From CAZRCZ01 sp964598765 (lineage in GTDB: Bacteria > Sumerlaeota > Sumerlaeia > MVZB01 > JAJFLK01): DNA of 64,000 bases. Positions 26,918-35,662 of the stretch are shown here, one piece after another. Each line of letters starts with the position of its first letter. The first letter of the stretch is position 1. The stretch lies in assembly GCA_964598765.1 (NCBI GenBank), contig CAZRCZ010000001.1, positions 186,001 to 250,000 of the forward strand, in the 5' to 3' direction. A program made the translations under genes and the position numbers. Below the pieces are notes generated by a model. That model made no database searches and was not told the DNA's origin. It worked only from the letters and a program-made list of their open reading frames with translations.

Positions 26918-27943
26918 TCATCGCCCCCTTAATTTCGCCAACTGCCCATTCAAAATCAGCGCCGCCAGAAGGACCGTTCCCATGACGAATCGCCGCAGAA
27001 ATTCGTCCACCCACGTCACGTATCCCAACCCGACGCTCAACACGGTGAACGCCAAAACGCCGACGAAAGTATTTTTGATTCCCCCTTCGCCGCCGAAAAG
27101 GCTCGTGCCGCCCAAGACGACGCACGCAACGGCTTCGAGCAGGAGTTTTTCATTCTGATTGATCCCCGCGCTGTTGAGCCAGCCCGCGTTCATCAATCCG
27201 CCGAGCGCGCCGGTCGCGCCACTTACGGCCAGACACGCCGCGACGATGACGCCCGTCCGCACTCCGGCCAATCGCGCCGCCTCGCGGTTGCCGCCGACCA
27301 TATAGACGTAGCGGCCAAATCGCGTGTAGGTCAGAACGACGTGCGCGGCGAGCATGATCGCTCCGGCGGCAAGAAAGGAAAACGGAAGCTGAATACCCGC
27401 GCTTCCCAAATCAATCCCGCCGTTGGCGATTTTGGAGAGCATCGGAGGAATGGGATATTGCGTGCTCTTGGTGATGTAACTCGCAAGTCCATAGGCGATT
27501 TCCATCATCGCCAGCGAGATGATGAAACTCGGCAGGCGCGACCAAACAGTGAGCGCGCCGTTCAAAAGTCCGAGCGACAATCCCGCGATGACCGGCAAAA
27601 AGAGAACGACAAATACGCCGATCGGCGTCATCGAGACCTGATCCCCCGAAGTTGAAGCGAGTAGAAACGGGTGAGTCTTGAGAATCCAATCGTCCAGTAC
27701 GCCCATCAGGCAGGCGGCAAAAGTCGCGATCATGGCGACGGACAGATCAATCTCCGCGCAGAGGAGAACGAACGTCAATCCGGTTCCGACGATGGCGCGG
27801 GTCGGCGTCTGGCGCAGAACAGAAACAAGCGTATCGGCGCTCCAAAATCCCCGCGCCGAAACGGAGAAAAAAAGAACGAGAAAGACCAACGTCAAGAGGG
27901 GAGCGAGATCCCGCGCGTGGCGAATGAACCATCTCTTTGCCAT
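26918..27943 (-). CDS. Sugar ABC transporter permease, RbsC family
   Basis: 341 residues with about nine to ten hydrophobic helices and family landmarks: ARAIVGTGLTFVLLCAEIDLSV (helix 3 region), GALTVWSRLPSFIISLAMM, YMVGGNREAARLAGV (the EAA-like cytoplasmic loop) and VACVVLGGTSLFGGEGG near the C-terminus. The TMD-ATPase pair imports ribose-type sugars or autoinducer-2-like molecules. Its ATG overlaps the ATPase stop, so the two are one operon. No periplasmic binding protein is in the window. Confidence 0.92.
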   Translation of the reverse strand: MAKRWFIRHARDLAPLLTLVFLVLFFSVSARGFWSADTLVSVLRQTPTRAIVGTGLTFVLLCAEIDLSVAMIATFAACLMGVLDDWILKTHPFLLASTSGDQVSMTPIGVFVVLFLPVIAGLSLGLLNGALTVWSRLPSFIISLAMMEIAYGLASYITKSTQYPIPPMLSKIANGGIDLGSAGIQLPFSFLAAGAIMLAAHVVLTYTRFGRYVYMVGGNREAARLAGVRTGVIVAACLAVSGATGALGGLMNAGWLNSAGINQNEKLLLEAVACVVLGGTSLFGGEGGIKNTFVGVLAFTVLSVGLGYVTWVDEFLRRFVMGTVLLAALILNGQLAKLRGR

Positions 27944-29427
27944 CAGGCATACCTCATTAATTCCGCCTTATCCACGGCGCAATCGGAGAATTCCTTGGTG
28001 ATGGTTCCCCTGCGCAAGACGAGAATCCGGTCGGCGTGACCGAGCAGAAGTTCCGGCTCGCAACTGGCGAGGAGAACAGCCGTTCCCTGCTCCTTGAGCT
28101 TGCGAATGAGTTCCATGATTTCCCCCTTCGCGCCGACGTCGATCCCGCGCGTCGGCTCGTCAAGTATCAAGACCCGAACCGGACCGAGAAGCCATTTGCC
28201 CAACGCAATCTTTTGCTGATTGCCTCCCGAGAGCGCGCCGACGGGAAGACAAGGATCGGCGGGGCGACAACCAACACGCTCGATAACCTCTTGCGCGACG
28301 TTTGTTTCCCGTTTCCGTAAAAGCCAGCTTCCAATCGCCGTCTTGAGATGAGTCAAGGTGAGGTTCTTGAAAATTTCCGCGCGCGTAACAAGCGTTAAAC
28401 TCCGATCCGCCGCGACGAATGCGATTTCCAACTTGAGAGCGTCCGCGGGAGAAGTGATTGCCGTCGGATTTCCATCCCAAAGAATATGTCCCGCATCGGA
28501 GGGGGTTGAACCCGCCAAGGCATGAGCCAATTCCTGATGTCCGGCTCCGGCGAAGCCGTAGAGACCAAGACATTCTCCCTGACGAAGAGACAAATCAATC
28601 TCGCTGAAACATCCATCCAATCCCAACCCGCGCGCCTCAAGAATCGCCGCGCGGTCGGAATGTTTCGGAAGTTTGATCTTGGATTCCGAAGCCGCCTCAA
28701 TGGCCGATTCTCCCCCTTCAAGCATCGCTTGAATGATTTCGTGCTTGGTCGTGTCGGCGCAACGGCGGGTGGAGCGGACGCGTCCGTCCGCGAGGATCGT
28801 CACGCGGTCGCAAATTTCCAATACGTCTTCGATGAAGTGACTCACCAAGACGACCGATTTTCCCTCGTCGCGCAATCGGCGTATGAGTTGAAAGAGGCGC
28901 TCTTTCTCCGGGGGCGAGAGCGCGCTGGTCGGCTCGTCGAGAATGAAAATCCGGCTTCCGGCGTCGAGGCAACGCGCGATTTCGATCAACTGGCGGACAC
29001 TGAGCGAAAACTCTCCGAGGCGCCGCGCGACGTCAAGATCGAGTCCGACTTTTTCCAGAATTTCCCGCGCGCGATTTCGCATCGTCCGCCAATCGAGCAA
29101 ACCCAAACGCCCGACGGGTTGTCGTCCCAAGAAAAGATTTTCGGCGACGCTCAATTGGGCGATGCCCGAAAGTTCCTGATAAACCATCGCGATTCCTCGC
29201 GCCAAGGATTCATGCGGGCTTGCGAGATCGAGCGGTTGGCCGTCAAGCGTCATCGTTCCCTCGTGGTCGGTGATCGCCCCCGCCAAAATTTTCATCAGGG
29301 TGCTTTTCCCCGCGCCGTTGGCTCCGACCAAACCCTGCGCCTCTCCGGAAGCGAGATTCCAGTCAATTCCGCTAAGCGCGTGAACGCCGTCGAATGATTT
29401 GGAGATGTTTCGGCATGTTAGAAGCAT
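27943..29427 (-). CDS. Sugar ABC transporter ATP-binding protein, RbsA family
   Basis: 494 residues from ATG 29,427 (AGGA about 8 nt upstream). Two fused ABC domains: the first has Walker A GANGAGKST, signature LSVRQLIEIAR and Walker B IFILDEPTSAL; the second has LYGFAGAGHQE in place of a canonical Walker A, signature LSGGNQQKIALGKW and Walker B VLILDEPTRGID. The degenerate second P-loop is normal for RbsA/MglA proteins. It energises the RbsC-like permease encoded next. The missing solute-binding protein may lie elsewhere. Transcription is divergent from ftsQ. Confidence 0.93.
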   Translation of the reverse strand: MLLTCRNISKSFDGVHALSGIDWNLASGEAQGLVGANGAGKSTLMKILAGAITDHEGTMTLDGQPLDLASPHESLARGIAMVYQELSGIAQLSVAENLFLGRQPVGRLGLLDWRTMRNRAREILEKVGLDLDVARRLGEFSLSVRQLIEIARCLDAGSRIFILDEPTSALSPPEKERLFQLIRRLRDEGKSVVLVSHFIEDVLEICDRVTILADGRVRSTRRCADTTKHEIIQAMLEGGESAIEAASESKIKLPKHSDRAAILEARGLGLDGCFSEIDLSLRQGECLGLYGFAGAGHQELAHALAGSTPSDAGHILWDGNPTAITSPADALKLEIAFVAADRSLTLVTRAEIFKNLTLTHLKTAIGSWLLRKRETNVAQEVIERVGCRPADPCLPVGALSGGNQQKIALGKWLLGPVRVLILDEPTRGIDVGAKGEIMELIRKLKEQGTAVLLASCEPELLLGHADRILVLRRGTITKEFSDCAVDKAELMRYA

Positions 29428-29460
29428 GGACGAAATCCTGATTCTGTCCCGAAGAAAAAT

Positions 29461-29490
29461 AAAACACAAAGACACGGAGAAGGCACGAAG
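29461..29490 (+). repeat. CACAGAG-type repeat upstream of the RbsA gene
   Basis: AACACAAAGACACGGAGAAG followed by GCACGAAG. It lies in the divergent RbsA-ftsQ spacer. Confidence 0.65.
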
Positions 29491-29678
29491 TTCCGGACGA
29501 CGACGGAGAGGGCGAATGCGCGATTATCCCCGTGAAATTTTTCGCTTTTTTGACTTGATTTCATTCTGCGATTGCGATATAAACTCATCCAGTTGTCGTG
29601 GGATGCAGGGCGTCTTGACGTCCCGGCCGAGACCGCCTCCCGCCAAAGTTGCTCTAGCTGTAGTTGTAGTTGCTCCAA

Positions 29679-30491
29679 ATGATTTCGCCGGCTTCTCCGT
29701 CGTTTCAACCTGATTCCAGTTCGCAAATTTCCGCTCTCGCGTGGGCGGGTTGGTGCGTCCGCAAACTTTTCTTGTTGACGTTCTTCGGCGCGATCTGCGT
29801 CGGCGGAACCCTCGTCGCTCACCGCTTCGATCATTTCGCGCGGCGATCCGAATTTTTTTTCGTGGACGACGTTCAAGTCTCCGGCGCTTCTTCCGGGTTG
29901 GAGCAAAGTGTGCGCGATCTCCTGACCGATGCCGAAGCGAACAAACGCGCGAACCTTCTTCTTCTGTCGCTGAAATCCGCAAAAGGCTCGATCTCCGGGT
30001 TGCCCCGCGTCCGCGAAGTTTCTCTTTCCAAATGCTACCCAAGGCAATTGCGGGTTGAGATCAAGGAACGGGAGCCGATCGCCGTCGTCAGTGTCGGAGA
30101 TTTTTACTGGATTGACCGCGAGGGAGTCTTGATCGACAAGGCGACGCCGGATGAATTTCTCCAAGCCCGCTTGCCCGTGTTGACCGGTTTGCGCGGAGCG
30201 AATTTTTCCCTCGGGAAGCAAGTGGAAGCGCCCCATCTATCCGAAGTTCTGGATGTGATCCGTATTCTTCGCAAGAAGGACCCCGAAATGTTGAGGCGAT
30301 TTGCCGAGATGCATTTCACTCCCCGCAACGAAGTCGTCGGCATTTTGGAGGAGGGGGTGGAAGTGCGTTTCGGCGACGCCGATCCGTTGAGTCGCATTCC
30401 CGCTCTAGCCTCGGTTTTGCGCGAGAAAAAAGATTTGGCGCGTTGCGCGTATCTGGATCTCAGGTTCGATTCGCAGGTCGTGTATCAATGA
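29679..30491 (+). CDS. ftsQ: Cell division protein FtsQ/DivIB
   Basis: About 270 residues from ATG 29,679 (a TTG 9 nt upstream is less likely). A short cytoplasmic N-terminus and one membrane helix (KLFLLTFFGAICVGGTLVA) are followed by a POTRA domain (FFFVDDVQVSGA, REVSLSKCYPRQLRVEIKEREPIAV) and the FtsQ beta domain (VGDFYWIDREGVLID). FtsQ scaffolds FtsB/FtsL in the divisome. Its position directly before ftsA and ftsZ supports the call; the Mur and Ddl genes that often precede it are absent. Confidence 0.85.
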   Translation: MISPASPSFQPDSSSQISALAWAGWCVRKLFLLTFFGAICVGGTLVAHRFDHFARRSEFFFVDDVQVSGASSGLEQSVRDLLTDAEANKRANLLLLSLKSAKGSISGLPRVREVSLSKCYPRQLRVEIKEREPIAVVSVGDFYWIDREGVLIDKATPDEFLQARLPVLTGLRGANFSLGKQVEAPHLSEVLDVIRILRKKDPEMLRRFAEMHFTPRNEVVGILEEGVEVRFGDADPLSRIPALASVLREKKDLARCAYLDLRFDSQVVYQ

Positions 30492-30566
30492 TGATGACTG
30501 GAATAGGGATGAATAGGATATTCAGGATTTAATTGAGTAGGGCTAAGCAGAGAAAATAGAGCGTTC

Positions 30567-31940
30567 ATGATTACTCCGCGCGAAACAATTTCATTCACCA
30601 ACTCGTTTTCGTCGGGAAAAATTCCTTCGACGGCGCCCTCGATGATTTTCAAAAGCTCTTCCAATTCCGCGGTCATCTCTCCGCCTCGATACGACCGCGC
30701 GGTCGCCGTTCCTCGACAGAAGAAAAGAGGAAAGCGTCGTCTGATTGCCGGACTCGACATCGGCACGACCAAGGTCTGCGCCATCATTGCTCAAGCCGAT
30801 TCGGACGGAACCATCACGGTTTTGGGTCTCGGTTCCAGTCCCTCGCGCGGGATGAGGCGCGGCGTGGTGACGGACATCAACCATACGGTCTCGGCCATCG
30901 AGAAGGCGTTCTTCAACGCCTACGAGCTTGCGCGCGTCAGGCCGTCCGAAATTTACGTCGGCATCGCGGGCGATCACATCTCGGGTCTCAATCTCGAAGC
31001 CATGGTTCCGGTCGCCCATCCCAACGTCGGCATTGATGAGCGCGATTGCCGAAACGTCGTCAATCAGGCATTGAAAATGTCCATGCCTCCGGACGTCGAG
31101 GTTCTCTACCACGTTGTCCGCGAATACATCGTCAACGGCAACGCGGGCATTCATAATCCGATGGGTCTCTTCGGCTCGCGGCTTGAAGTGAAGCTCCACG
31201 TCGTCACCGGCTCGGTGACCGCGGGAAACAACATCGCCCGTTGCGTTAAGAAAGCCGGACTCAAAACATCCGGAATCGTTTTGGAATCGGTTGCCTCCGC
31301 GCACGCGGTCTTGTCGCCGCGCGAACGCGAACTCGGTGTCATCCTGATTGACATCGGCGGAGGAACTTGCGACCTCGCCATCTTCGCCGAAGGCACGTTG
31401 CAATACACCGCCGAGATCGCGCAGGGGGGGGACATGATCACCAACGATATCGCCAGCGTCCTTCGTTGCTCTCCCTACGACGCGGAAAACCTCAAGAAAA
31501 AATTCGGTCATGCCAATCCCGGCATCATGGATCCCGACGAACAGCTGGACCTTCCCAGCCCATTGAAAGGAGGACGTTCCCAAACCATCCATCGGCGCGA
31601 ACTGGCCGAAATCATCGAGGCCCGCGTCGAGGATATTTTCTTCCAAGTCAACAACGTCATCCAGCGTTCCGGCTTCAAGGATCAGGTCTATGCCGGCGTC
31701 GTCCTCACGGGCGGCACCGCGTTGTTGGACGGTCTTCCCGAAGTCGCGGAGCGCATTCTGGAATTTCCCACCCGCATCGGCGCGCCGCAGGGGCTTTGCG
31801 GCTTGTCCGAAGTTGTTTCCAGCCCCATTTATTCCACCGGCATCGGTCTCATTCATTGGGCCTTGGACGAAGGGCCCGGCTATCAGCGTGAAAATTGGCT
31901 GATTCGCAAACTAAAGGAGGTCTTTGACATCTATGCCTAA
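30567..31940 (+). CDS. ftsA: Cell division protein FtsA
   Basis: 457 residues. An actin-like ATPase: phosphate 1 motif AGLDIGTTKVCAIIA, the 1C subdomain (SAIEKAFFNAYELARVRPSEI), phosphate 2 LIDIGGGTCDLAIF, adenosine motif GVVLTGGTALLDGLPE, and a C-terminal amphipathic helix (NWLIRKLKEVFDIY) that tethers FtsZ to the membrane. It has about 55 extra residues before the conserved start; an in-frame ATG at 30,642 would remove about half of them. The stop overlaps the ftsZ start by 8 nt. Confidence 0.95.
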   Translation: MITPRETISFTNSFSSGKIPSTAPSMIFKSSSNSAVISPPRYDRAVAVPRQKKRGKRRLIAGLDIGTTKVCAIIAQADSDGTITVLGLGSSPSRGMRRGVVTDINHTVSAIEKAFFNAYELARVRPSEIYVGIAGDHISGLNLEAMVPVAHPNVGIDERDCRNVVNQALKMSMPPDVEVLYHVVREYIVNGNAGIHNPMGLFGSRLEVKLHVVTGSVTAGNNIARCVKKAGLKTSGIVLESVASAHAVLSPRERELGVILIDIGGGTCDLAIFAEGTLQYTAEIAQGGDMITNDIASVLRCSPYDAENLKKKFGHANPGIMDPDEQLDLPSPLKGGRSQTIHRRELAEIIEARVEDIFFQVNNVIQRSGFKDQVYAGVVLTGGTALLDGLPEVAERILEFPTRIGAPQGLCGLSEVVSSPIYSTGIGLIHWALDEGPGYQRENWLIRKLKEVFDIYA

Positions 31941-33438
31941 CCACGAATTTTCCGACTCCCCCGCGCCTCGGCGCGAGAAAGGCTCGATCTTCGAGTCCCA
32001 CATCCCCCGGTCGACGCAATCCGCGTCCGGTTCCGAGGACGCTCTCTCGAAATCTCCCAAGGTCACTTGGGACATCATCACGCCCAACCCGACGGTCATT
32101 AAGGTCATCGGCGTCGGCGGCGGCGGCGGAAATGCCGTTCAAAGCATGGCGGACGAAGGTTTTTCCGGCGTGGAATTCTACGCCATCAACACCGACTATC
32201 AGGCGCTCCAGCGTTGTCGCGTTCCCAACCGCATCCAGATCGGCGAAAAACTGACCCACGGCTCCGGCGCGGGTTCCATGCCGAACATCGGCGAGCAGGC
32301 CGCGCGCGATGCCGAGGAGCAAATCCGCCAAATTCTCTCCGGAGCCGATATGGTCTTCATCACCGCCGGAATGGGAGGCGGCACGGGAACCGGCGCCGCT
32401 CCGGTGATCGCCGAAATCGCCCGCTCCATGAACATCCTCAACGTCGCCATTGTCACGAAGCCGTTCCATTTTGAAGGCGCGCAACGAATGCGACGCGCCG
32501 TCGAGGGGATTCACAAACTGAGCGAGCACGTGGATACGATGATTACGATCCTCAACGACAAACTGATGGAAGTCGTCGGCCCCAAGACTCCGCTTTGCGA
32601 AGCGTTCGACGTCGCCAATTCGGTTCTCTCGCAAGGCATTCGCGCCATTTCCGATTTGATCGCCAAGCCCGGGCTGATCAACGTGGACTTCCGCGACGTC
32701 CGCACGATCATGGGACAAACCGGCGGGGCCGTCATGGGAGTCGGCGAAGGAAAGGGAGAAAATCGCGCGGTCGAAGCCGTCCGCAAAGCTTGCCATAGTC
32801 CCTTGCAGGAAAAAATCGTCATTGATGGAGCCAAGGGAGTGCTCATCAACATCACCGGTCCTCCGAACGTCACGATGCACGAGATCAACGAGGCGACCTC
32901 GCTCGTCTATGACGCCGCCGATCCCGACGCGACGGTCATCTTCGGCGTTGTCGTGGATGAAAACATGCAGGATTCCATGCGCGTCACCATCATCGCGACC
33001 GGTTTCGGAAGCGACGGAACCGAGATGTTCGGAAGCGCGAAGGACGAGAAGCTTCACGCCCGTCCAAACCGTTTGCCGTTGGGCAACGGCAATCCCTTCC
33101 ATTCATCCCTGTTGGGCAATGGGTCGGAAGGCCACAAGCACGAGTTGGAATCCTCTCTTCTCAAACCTTCCATCTTGACCAAACGGGAGCGTGATAACGG
33201 CACGGCGGTTCCGAAGATGGAATTTGAGCCCCCTCCGAGTCCTACCAATGGTTGGGACAAACCGGCGGAATCCAAATTTGAGGAACCCGCGCCGAAAATC
33301 GCCGAGCCGATCGGCGCCGCCAAGAGTCTGGTCTTTTCCGATTCCGTCAGGGACGGACAGGACCGGCAGGATGGAGCCGAAGATCCCTATGAAATTCCGG
33401 CCCTCCAGCGCCGGCGTCATCGTCGGTTCTTTGAATAG
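31933..33438 (+). CDS. ftsZ: Cell division GTPase FtsZ
   Basis: About 501 residues from ATG 31,933, which overlaps the ftsA stop by 8 nt. AAAGGAGG is 12 nt upstream. GTP-binding core: GVGGGGGNAV, GAGSMPNIGEQAARDAEE, the tubulin signature GMGGGTGTGAAPVIA, and the NVDFRDVRTIM T7-like region supplying catalytic acid. A long disordered C-terminal linker (about 370-485) leads to a terminal peptide DPYEIPALQRRRHRR, which likely binds FtsA. Presence of FtsZ argues against most Planctomycetes and Chlamydiae. A strong terminator follows. Confidence 0.97.
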   Translation: MPNHEFSDSPAPRREKGSIFESHIPRSTQSASGSEDALSKSPKVTWDIITPNPTVIKVIGVGGGGGNAVQSMADEGFSGVEFYAINTDYQALQRCRVPNRIQIGEKLTHGSGAGSMPNIGEQAARDAEEQIRQILSGADMVFITAGMGGGTGTGAAPVIAEIARSMNILNVAIVTKPFHFEGAQRMRRAVEGIHKLSEHVDTMITILNDKLMEVVGPKTPLCEAFDVANSVLSQGIRAISDLIAKPGLINVDFRDVRTIMGQTGGAVMGVGEGKGENRAVEAVRKACHSPLQEKIVIDGAKGVLINITGPPNVTMHEINEATSLVYDAADPDATVIFGVVVDENMQDSMRVTIIATGFGSDGTEMFGSAKDEKLHARPNRLPLGNGNPFHSSLLGNGSEGHKHELESSLLKPSILTKRERDNGTAVPKMEFEPPPSPTNGWDKPAESKFEEPAPKIAEPIGAAKSLVFSDSVRDGQDRQDGAEDPYEIPALQRRRHRRFFE

Positions 33439-33490
33439 AGCAGAGATGGACGGGAAATAAAGGATCGGCATTTCCGGCTGTTCCACAAAC

Positions 33491-33533
33491 AACGAACCCC
33501 GAACTTGGAATTCAGTTCGGGGTTCGGTATTTT
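33491..33533 (+). terminator. Intrinsic terminator after ftsZ
   Basis: A 13-bp perfect stem (CGAACCCCGAACT at 33,493-33,505 with AGTTCGGGGTTCG at 33,514-33,526), an 8-nt loop, then GTATTTT. It is placed 55 bp after the ftsZ stop and ends the ftsQAZ unit. Confidence 0.85.
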
Positions 33534-33559
33534 AGGCGGAGCGACAAGGAGAGGAAACG

Positions 33560-34117
33560 ATGCGTTCAGGTTTGAAAATTGGTTTGGCGGGGCTTTGCCT
33601 CGTCATTTGCGTGGCGGCGGATTCAAAATTTGCCGGTTCGAAAACGATCTTGATGAAGGCGACAAGTTTCGTCGCCTCGGCGGGGAAGGAAGCCAGCACG
33701 CCTAACGTCTATTTCGATCCCGAAGGAGTCATCAACGCGCCGAATGACGAACTGGATCACACGCTGATTTTATCGTTTGAGCCGTCGGGCAACGGTAAAC
33801 TTCTGCGCCGTATCGCGCGCATCTTTCACAACGAGCGCATCGCCACCAGCGCGGAGACGGACGAAGTTTCCATGGGGATGCTCGACAAGGAAATTCCCAA
33901 GGCGTTCGCCACGACGGTCGAGGAAAACACAGGAAACACTTTCTTCTACAACGTCATGCCTTCCGCCGATGATAAGACTCTCGAAGTCTATAACATCCGG
34001 GGAGACGGCTCGAAACTTCGGATCAAAATCAAGGGGATAGAAAACAGAATCGCCGAAGGCACCGAACGACCCGGTTTTGCCGTGAAGTCCTTCTTCCTTG
34101 ATTGCGCTTGGAAGTAA
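33560..34117 (+). CDS. Exported protein of unknown function
   Basis: 185 residues with a signal peptide (MRSGLKIGLAGLCLVICVAA). The mature part has a strand-rich pattern (HTLILSFEPSGNGKLLRRI, TLEVYNIRGDGSKLRIKIKG) and the last residues FFLDCAWK; it may be a small beta-sandwich. GGAGCGACAAGGAGAGG precedes ATG 33,560, a strong ribosome-binding region. It starts right after the ftsZ terminator and is a single gene. I do not recognise a family. Confidence 0.7.
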   Translation: MRSGLKIGLAGLCLVICVAADSKFAGSKTILMKATSFVASAGKEASTPNVYFDPEGVINAPNDELDHTLILSFEPSGNGKLLRRIARIFHNERIATSAETDEVSMGMLDKEIPKAFATTVEENTGNTFFYNVMPSADDKTLEVYNIRGDGSKLRIKIKGIENRIAEGTERPGFAVKSFFLDCAWK

Positions 34118-34143
34118 CAAGCGGTCGTAATCCGCAGATTCTC

Positions 34144-34173
34144 TTCTTGGCGACCTTGGCGTCTTGGCGGTTG
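34144..34173. repeat. CCAAGACGCC-type repeat before lysC
   Basis: CTTCTTGGCGACCTTGGCG followed by TCTTGGCGG. Same family as 12,208, 36,611, 36,679, 45,025, 52,485 and 52,617. Confidence 0.7.
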
Positions 34174-34256
34174 TAAAGAGTCACGAATGCGACTCAATCC
34201 GGCTCGGAATAATCGGTCTTGAAAGCCGATCCGCGCTCAGACAAACTCTTGGGTTT

Positions 34257-35495
34257 ATGTTGCTCGTTCTAAAATTCGGCGGCAGTTCGGTCAAGGATTT
34301 GGACCGCATGAAGGAAGTCGCCCGGCGCGTCATCGAGGAATACGACGCGGGGCATCAGGTCGTCGTCGCGGTTTCGGCCATGGGAAAAACGACCGACAAC
34401 CTCCTCAGAATGGTCGCCGACATCACCGACGATCCTCCCGCCCGCGAGGTGGACATGCTTCTGGCCACGGGGGAACAAATCTCCATCGCGATTTTGGCCA
34501 TGGTGATCCAAACCATGGGGCGCAAAGCAATTTCGTTCACCGGACCGCAGGTCGGCATCACGACCGACAGTTCGCACCGCAAAGCCCGCATCACCAAGGT
34601 CAGCGACGCCAAAATGCGCAAGGCGCTGGACGCGGGGAAAATCGTCATCGTCGCGGGATTTCAAGGGGTCGGACCCGATGAGGAAATCACGACCCTCGGA
34701 CGCGGCGGATCGGACACGACCGCCGTCGCGCTTGCCGCCGCTCTTCAGGCGGACCGTTGCGACATTTACACCGACGTCGAGGGGGTTTATACCGCCGATC
34801 CCCGCGTCGTGCCCGAAGCCCGATTGTTGGACACGATCACCTACGATGAGATGCTCGAACTCGCCAGCCGAGGAGCCAAGGTGCTTCATGGACGTTCGGT
34901 CGAGCTTGCAAAAAAATACAAGGTCCCGCTCAGGGTCCTGAGCAGTTTCACCCGCCATCCCGGAACCCTGCTCGTGGAGGAGTATCAACACATGGAAGAG
35001 ATCAGCGTCAGCGGCGTCGCCTGCGCCCGCAACGAAGCGAAGTTTTCATTGATCGGCGTTCCCGACCATCCGGGCATCGCCGCGGCGATCTTCGGCAAAA
35101 TCGGCGACGCCAACGTCTCGGTCAACATGATCGTGCAAAACGTCGGCGCCGACGGACGCAACGACATATCCTTCACGGTCGGCAAGGAGGACCTCCATCG
35201 CGCCAAGGAGATGGCCGACGCGATCTGCAAGGAGATCGGCGCGACGCGGGTCGAGACCACCGACAAGATCGCTATGATCTCCGTGGTCGGCGTCGGGATG
35301 CGCAGTCACAGCGGGGTCGCCGCGCGAATCTTCCGCGCGCTTGCCGGGCACAAGATCAACATCGAGATGATTTCCACCTCGGAGATCAGCATCTCCTGCG
35401 TCATCGCGGATGACCGCGCCGACGAAGCGGTCCGCGCCATTCACGCCGAATTCGACCTCGGCTCCAAACCGCGCCAAGAATCCAAGAAGAAGTGA
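34257..35495 (+). CDS. lysC: Aspartate kinase (monofunctional, two ACT domains)
   Basis: 412 residues from ATG 34,257; the conserved start LLVLKFGGSSVKD follows directly, so a longer in-frame opening at 34,164 is rejected. Kinase motifs: KFGGSS, the ATP-site TLGRGGSDTTAVALAAALQA and DVEGVYTADPRVVPEA. Two ACT domains follow (ISVSGVACARNEAKFSLIGV, and IAMISVVGVGMRSHSGVAARIF), the usual allosteric site for Lys and/or Thr. It phosphorylates aspartate, the first step toward Lys, Thr, Met and diaminopimelate. No other pathway gene is adjacent. Confidence 0.96.
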   Translation: MLLVLKFGGSSVKDLDRMKEVARRVIEEYDAGHQVVVAVSAMGKTTDNLLRMVADITDDPPAREVDMLLATGEQISIAILAMVIQTMGRKAISFTGPQVGITTDSSHRKARITKVSDAKMRKALDAGKIVIVAGFQGVGPDEEITTLGRGGSDTTAVALAAALQADRCDIYTDVEGVYTADPRVVPEARLLDTITYDEMLELASRGAKVLHGRSVELAKKYKVPLRVLSSFTRHPGTLLVEEYQHMEEISVSGVACARNEAKFSLIGVPDHPGIAAAIFGKIGDANVSVNMIVQNVGADGRNDISFTVGKEDLHRAKEMADAICKEIGATRVETTDKIAMISVVGVGMRSHSGVAARIFRALAGHKINIEMISTSEISISCVIADDRADEAVRAIHAEFDLGSKPRQESKKK

Positions 35496-35543
35496 GTTTT
35501 CCATGAAGCCGAAAACTATGTCCGTCACAAATCCGAGTCCTAT

Positions 35544-35619
35544 CCGAGCCGCGAGCGTGAGGGAGCGCCCGATGCGCGGGATGATTGCGATCGGACGCTC
35601 GCTCACGCTCGCGGCTCGG
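35544..35619. repeat. 30-bp inverted repeat after lysC
   Basis: Arms 35,544-35,573 and 35,590-35,619 are near-perfect inverted copies (CCGAGCCGCGAGCGTGAG... with ...CTCACGCTCGCGGCTCGG) around a 16-nt loop. It could end lysC transcription, although no T-tract follows. The core GAGCCGCGAGCGTGAG looks like a repeat element in its own right. Confidence 0.8.
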
Positions 35620-35662
35620 TTGATTCAATCCGCGCTCTACAATCTAAAATCTAAAATTTCCC

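Noticed and set aside
31849..33102. Long antisense open frame over ftsZ
   Set aside because: Same shadow effect; ftsZ on the plus strand is certain.
34120..34256. Lysine riboswitch before lysC
   Set aside because: No conserved lysine-riboswitch core is visible; the spacer holds a dispersed repeat.
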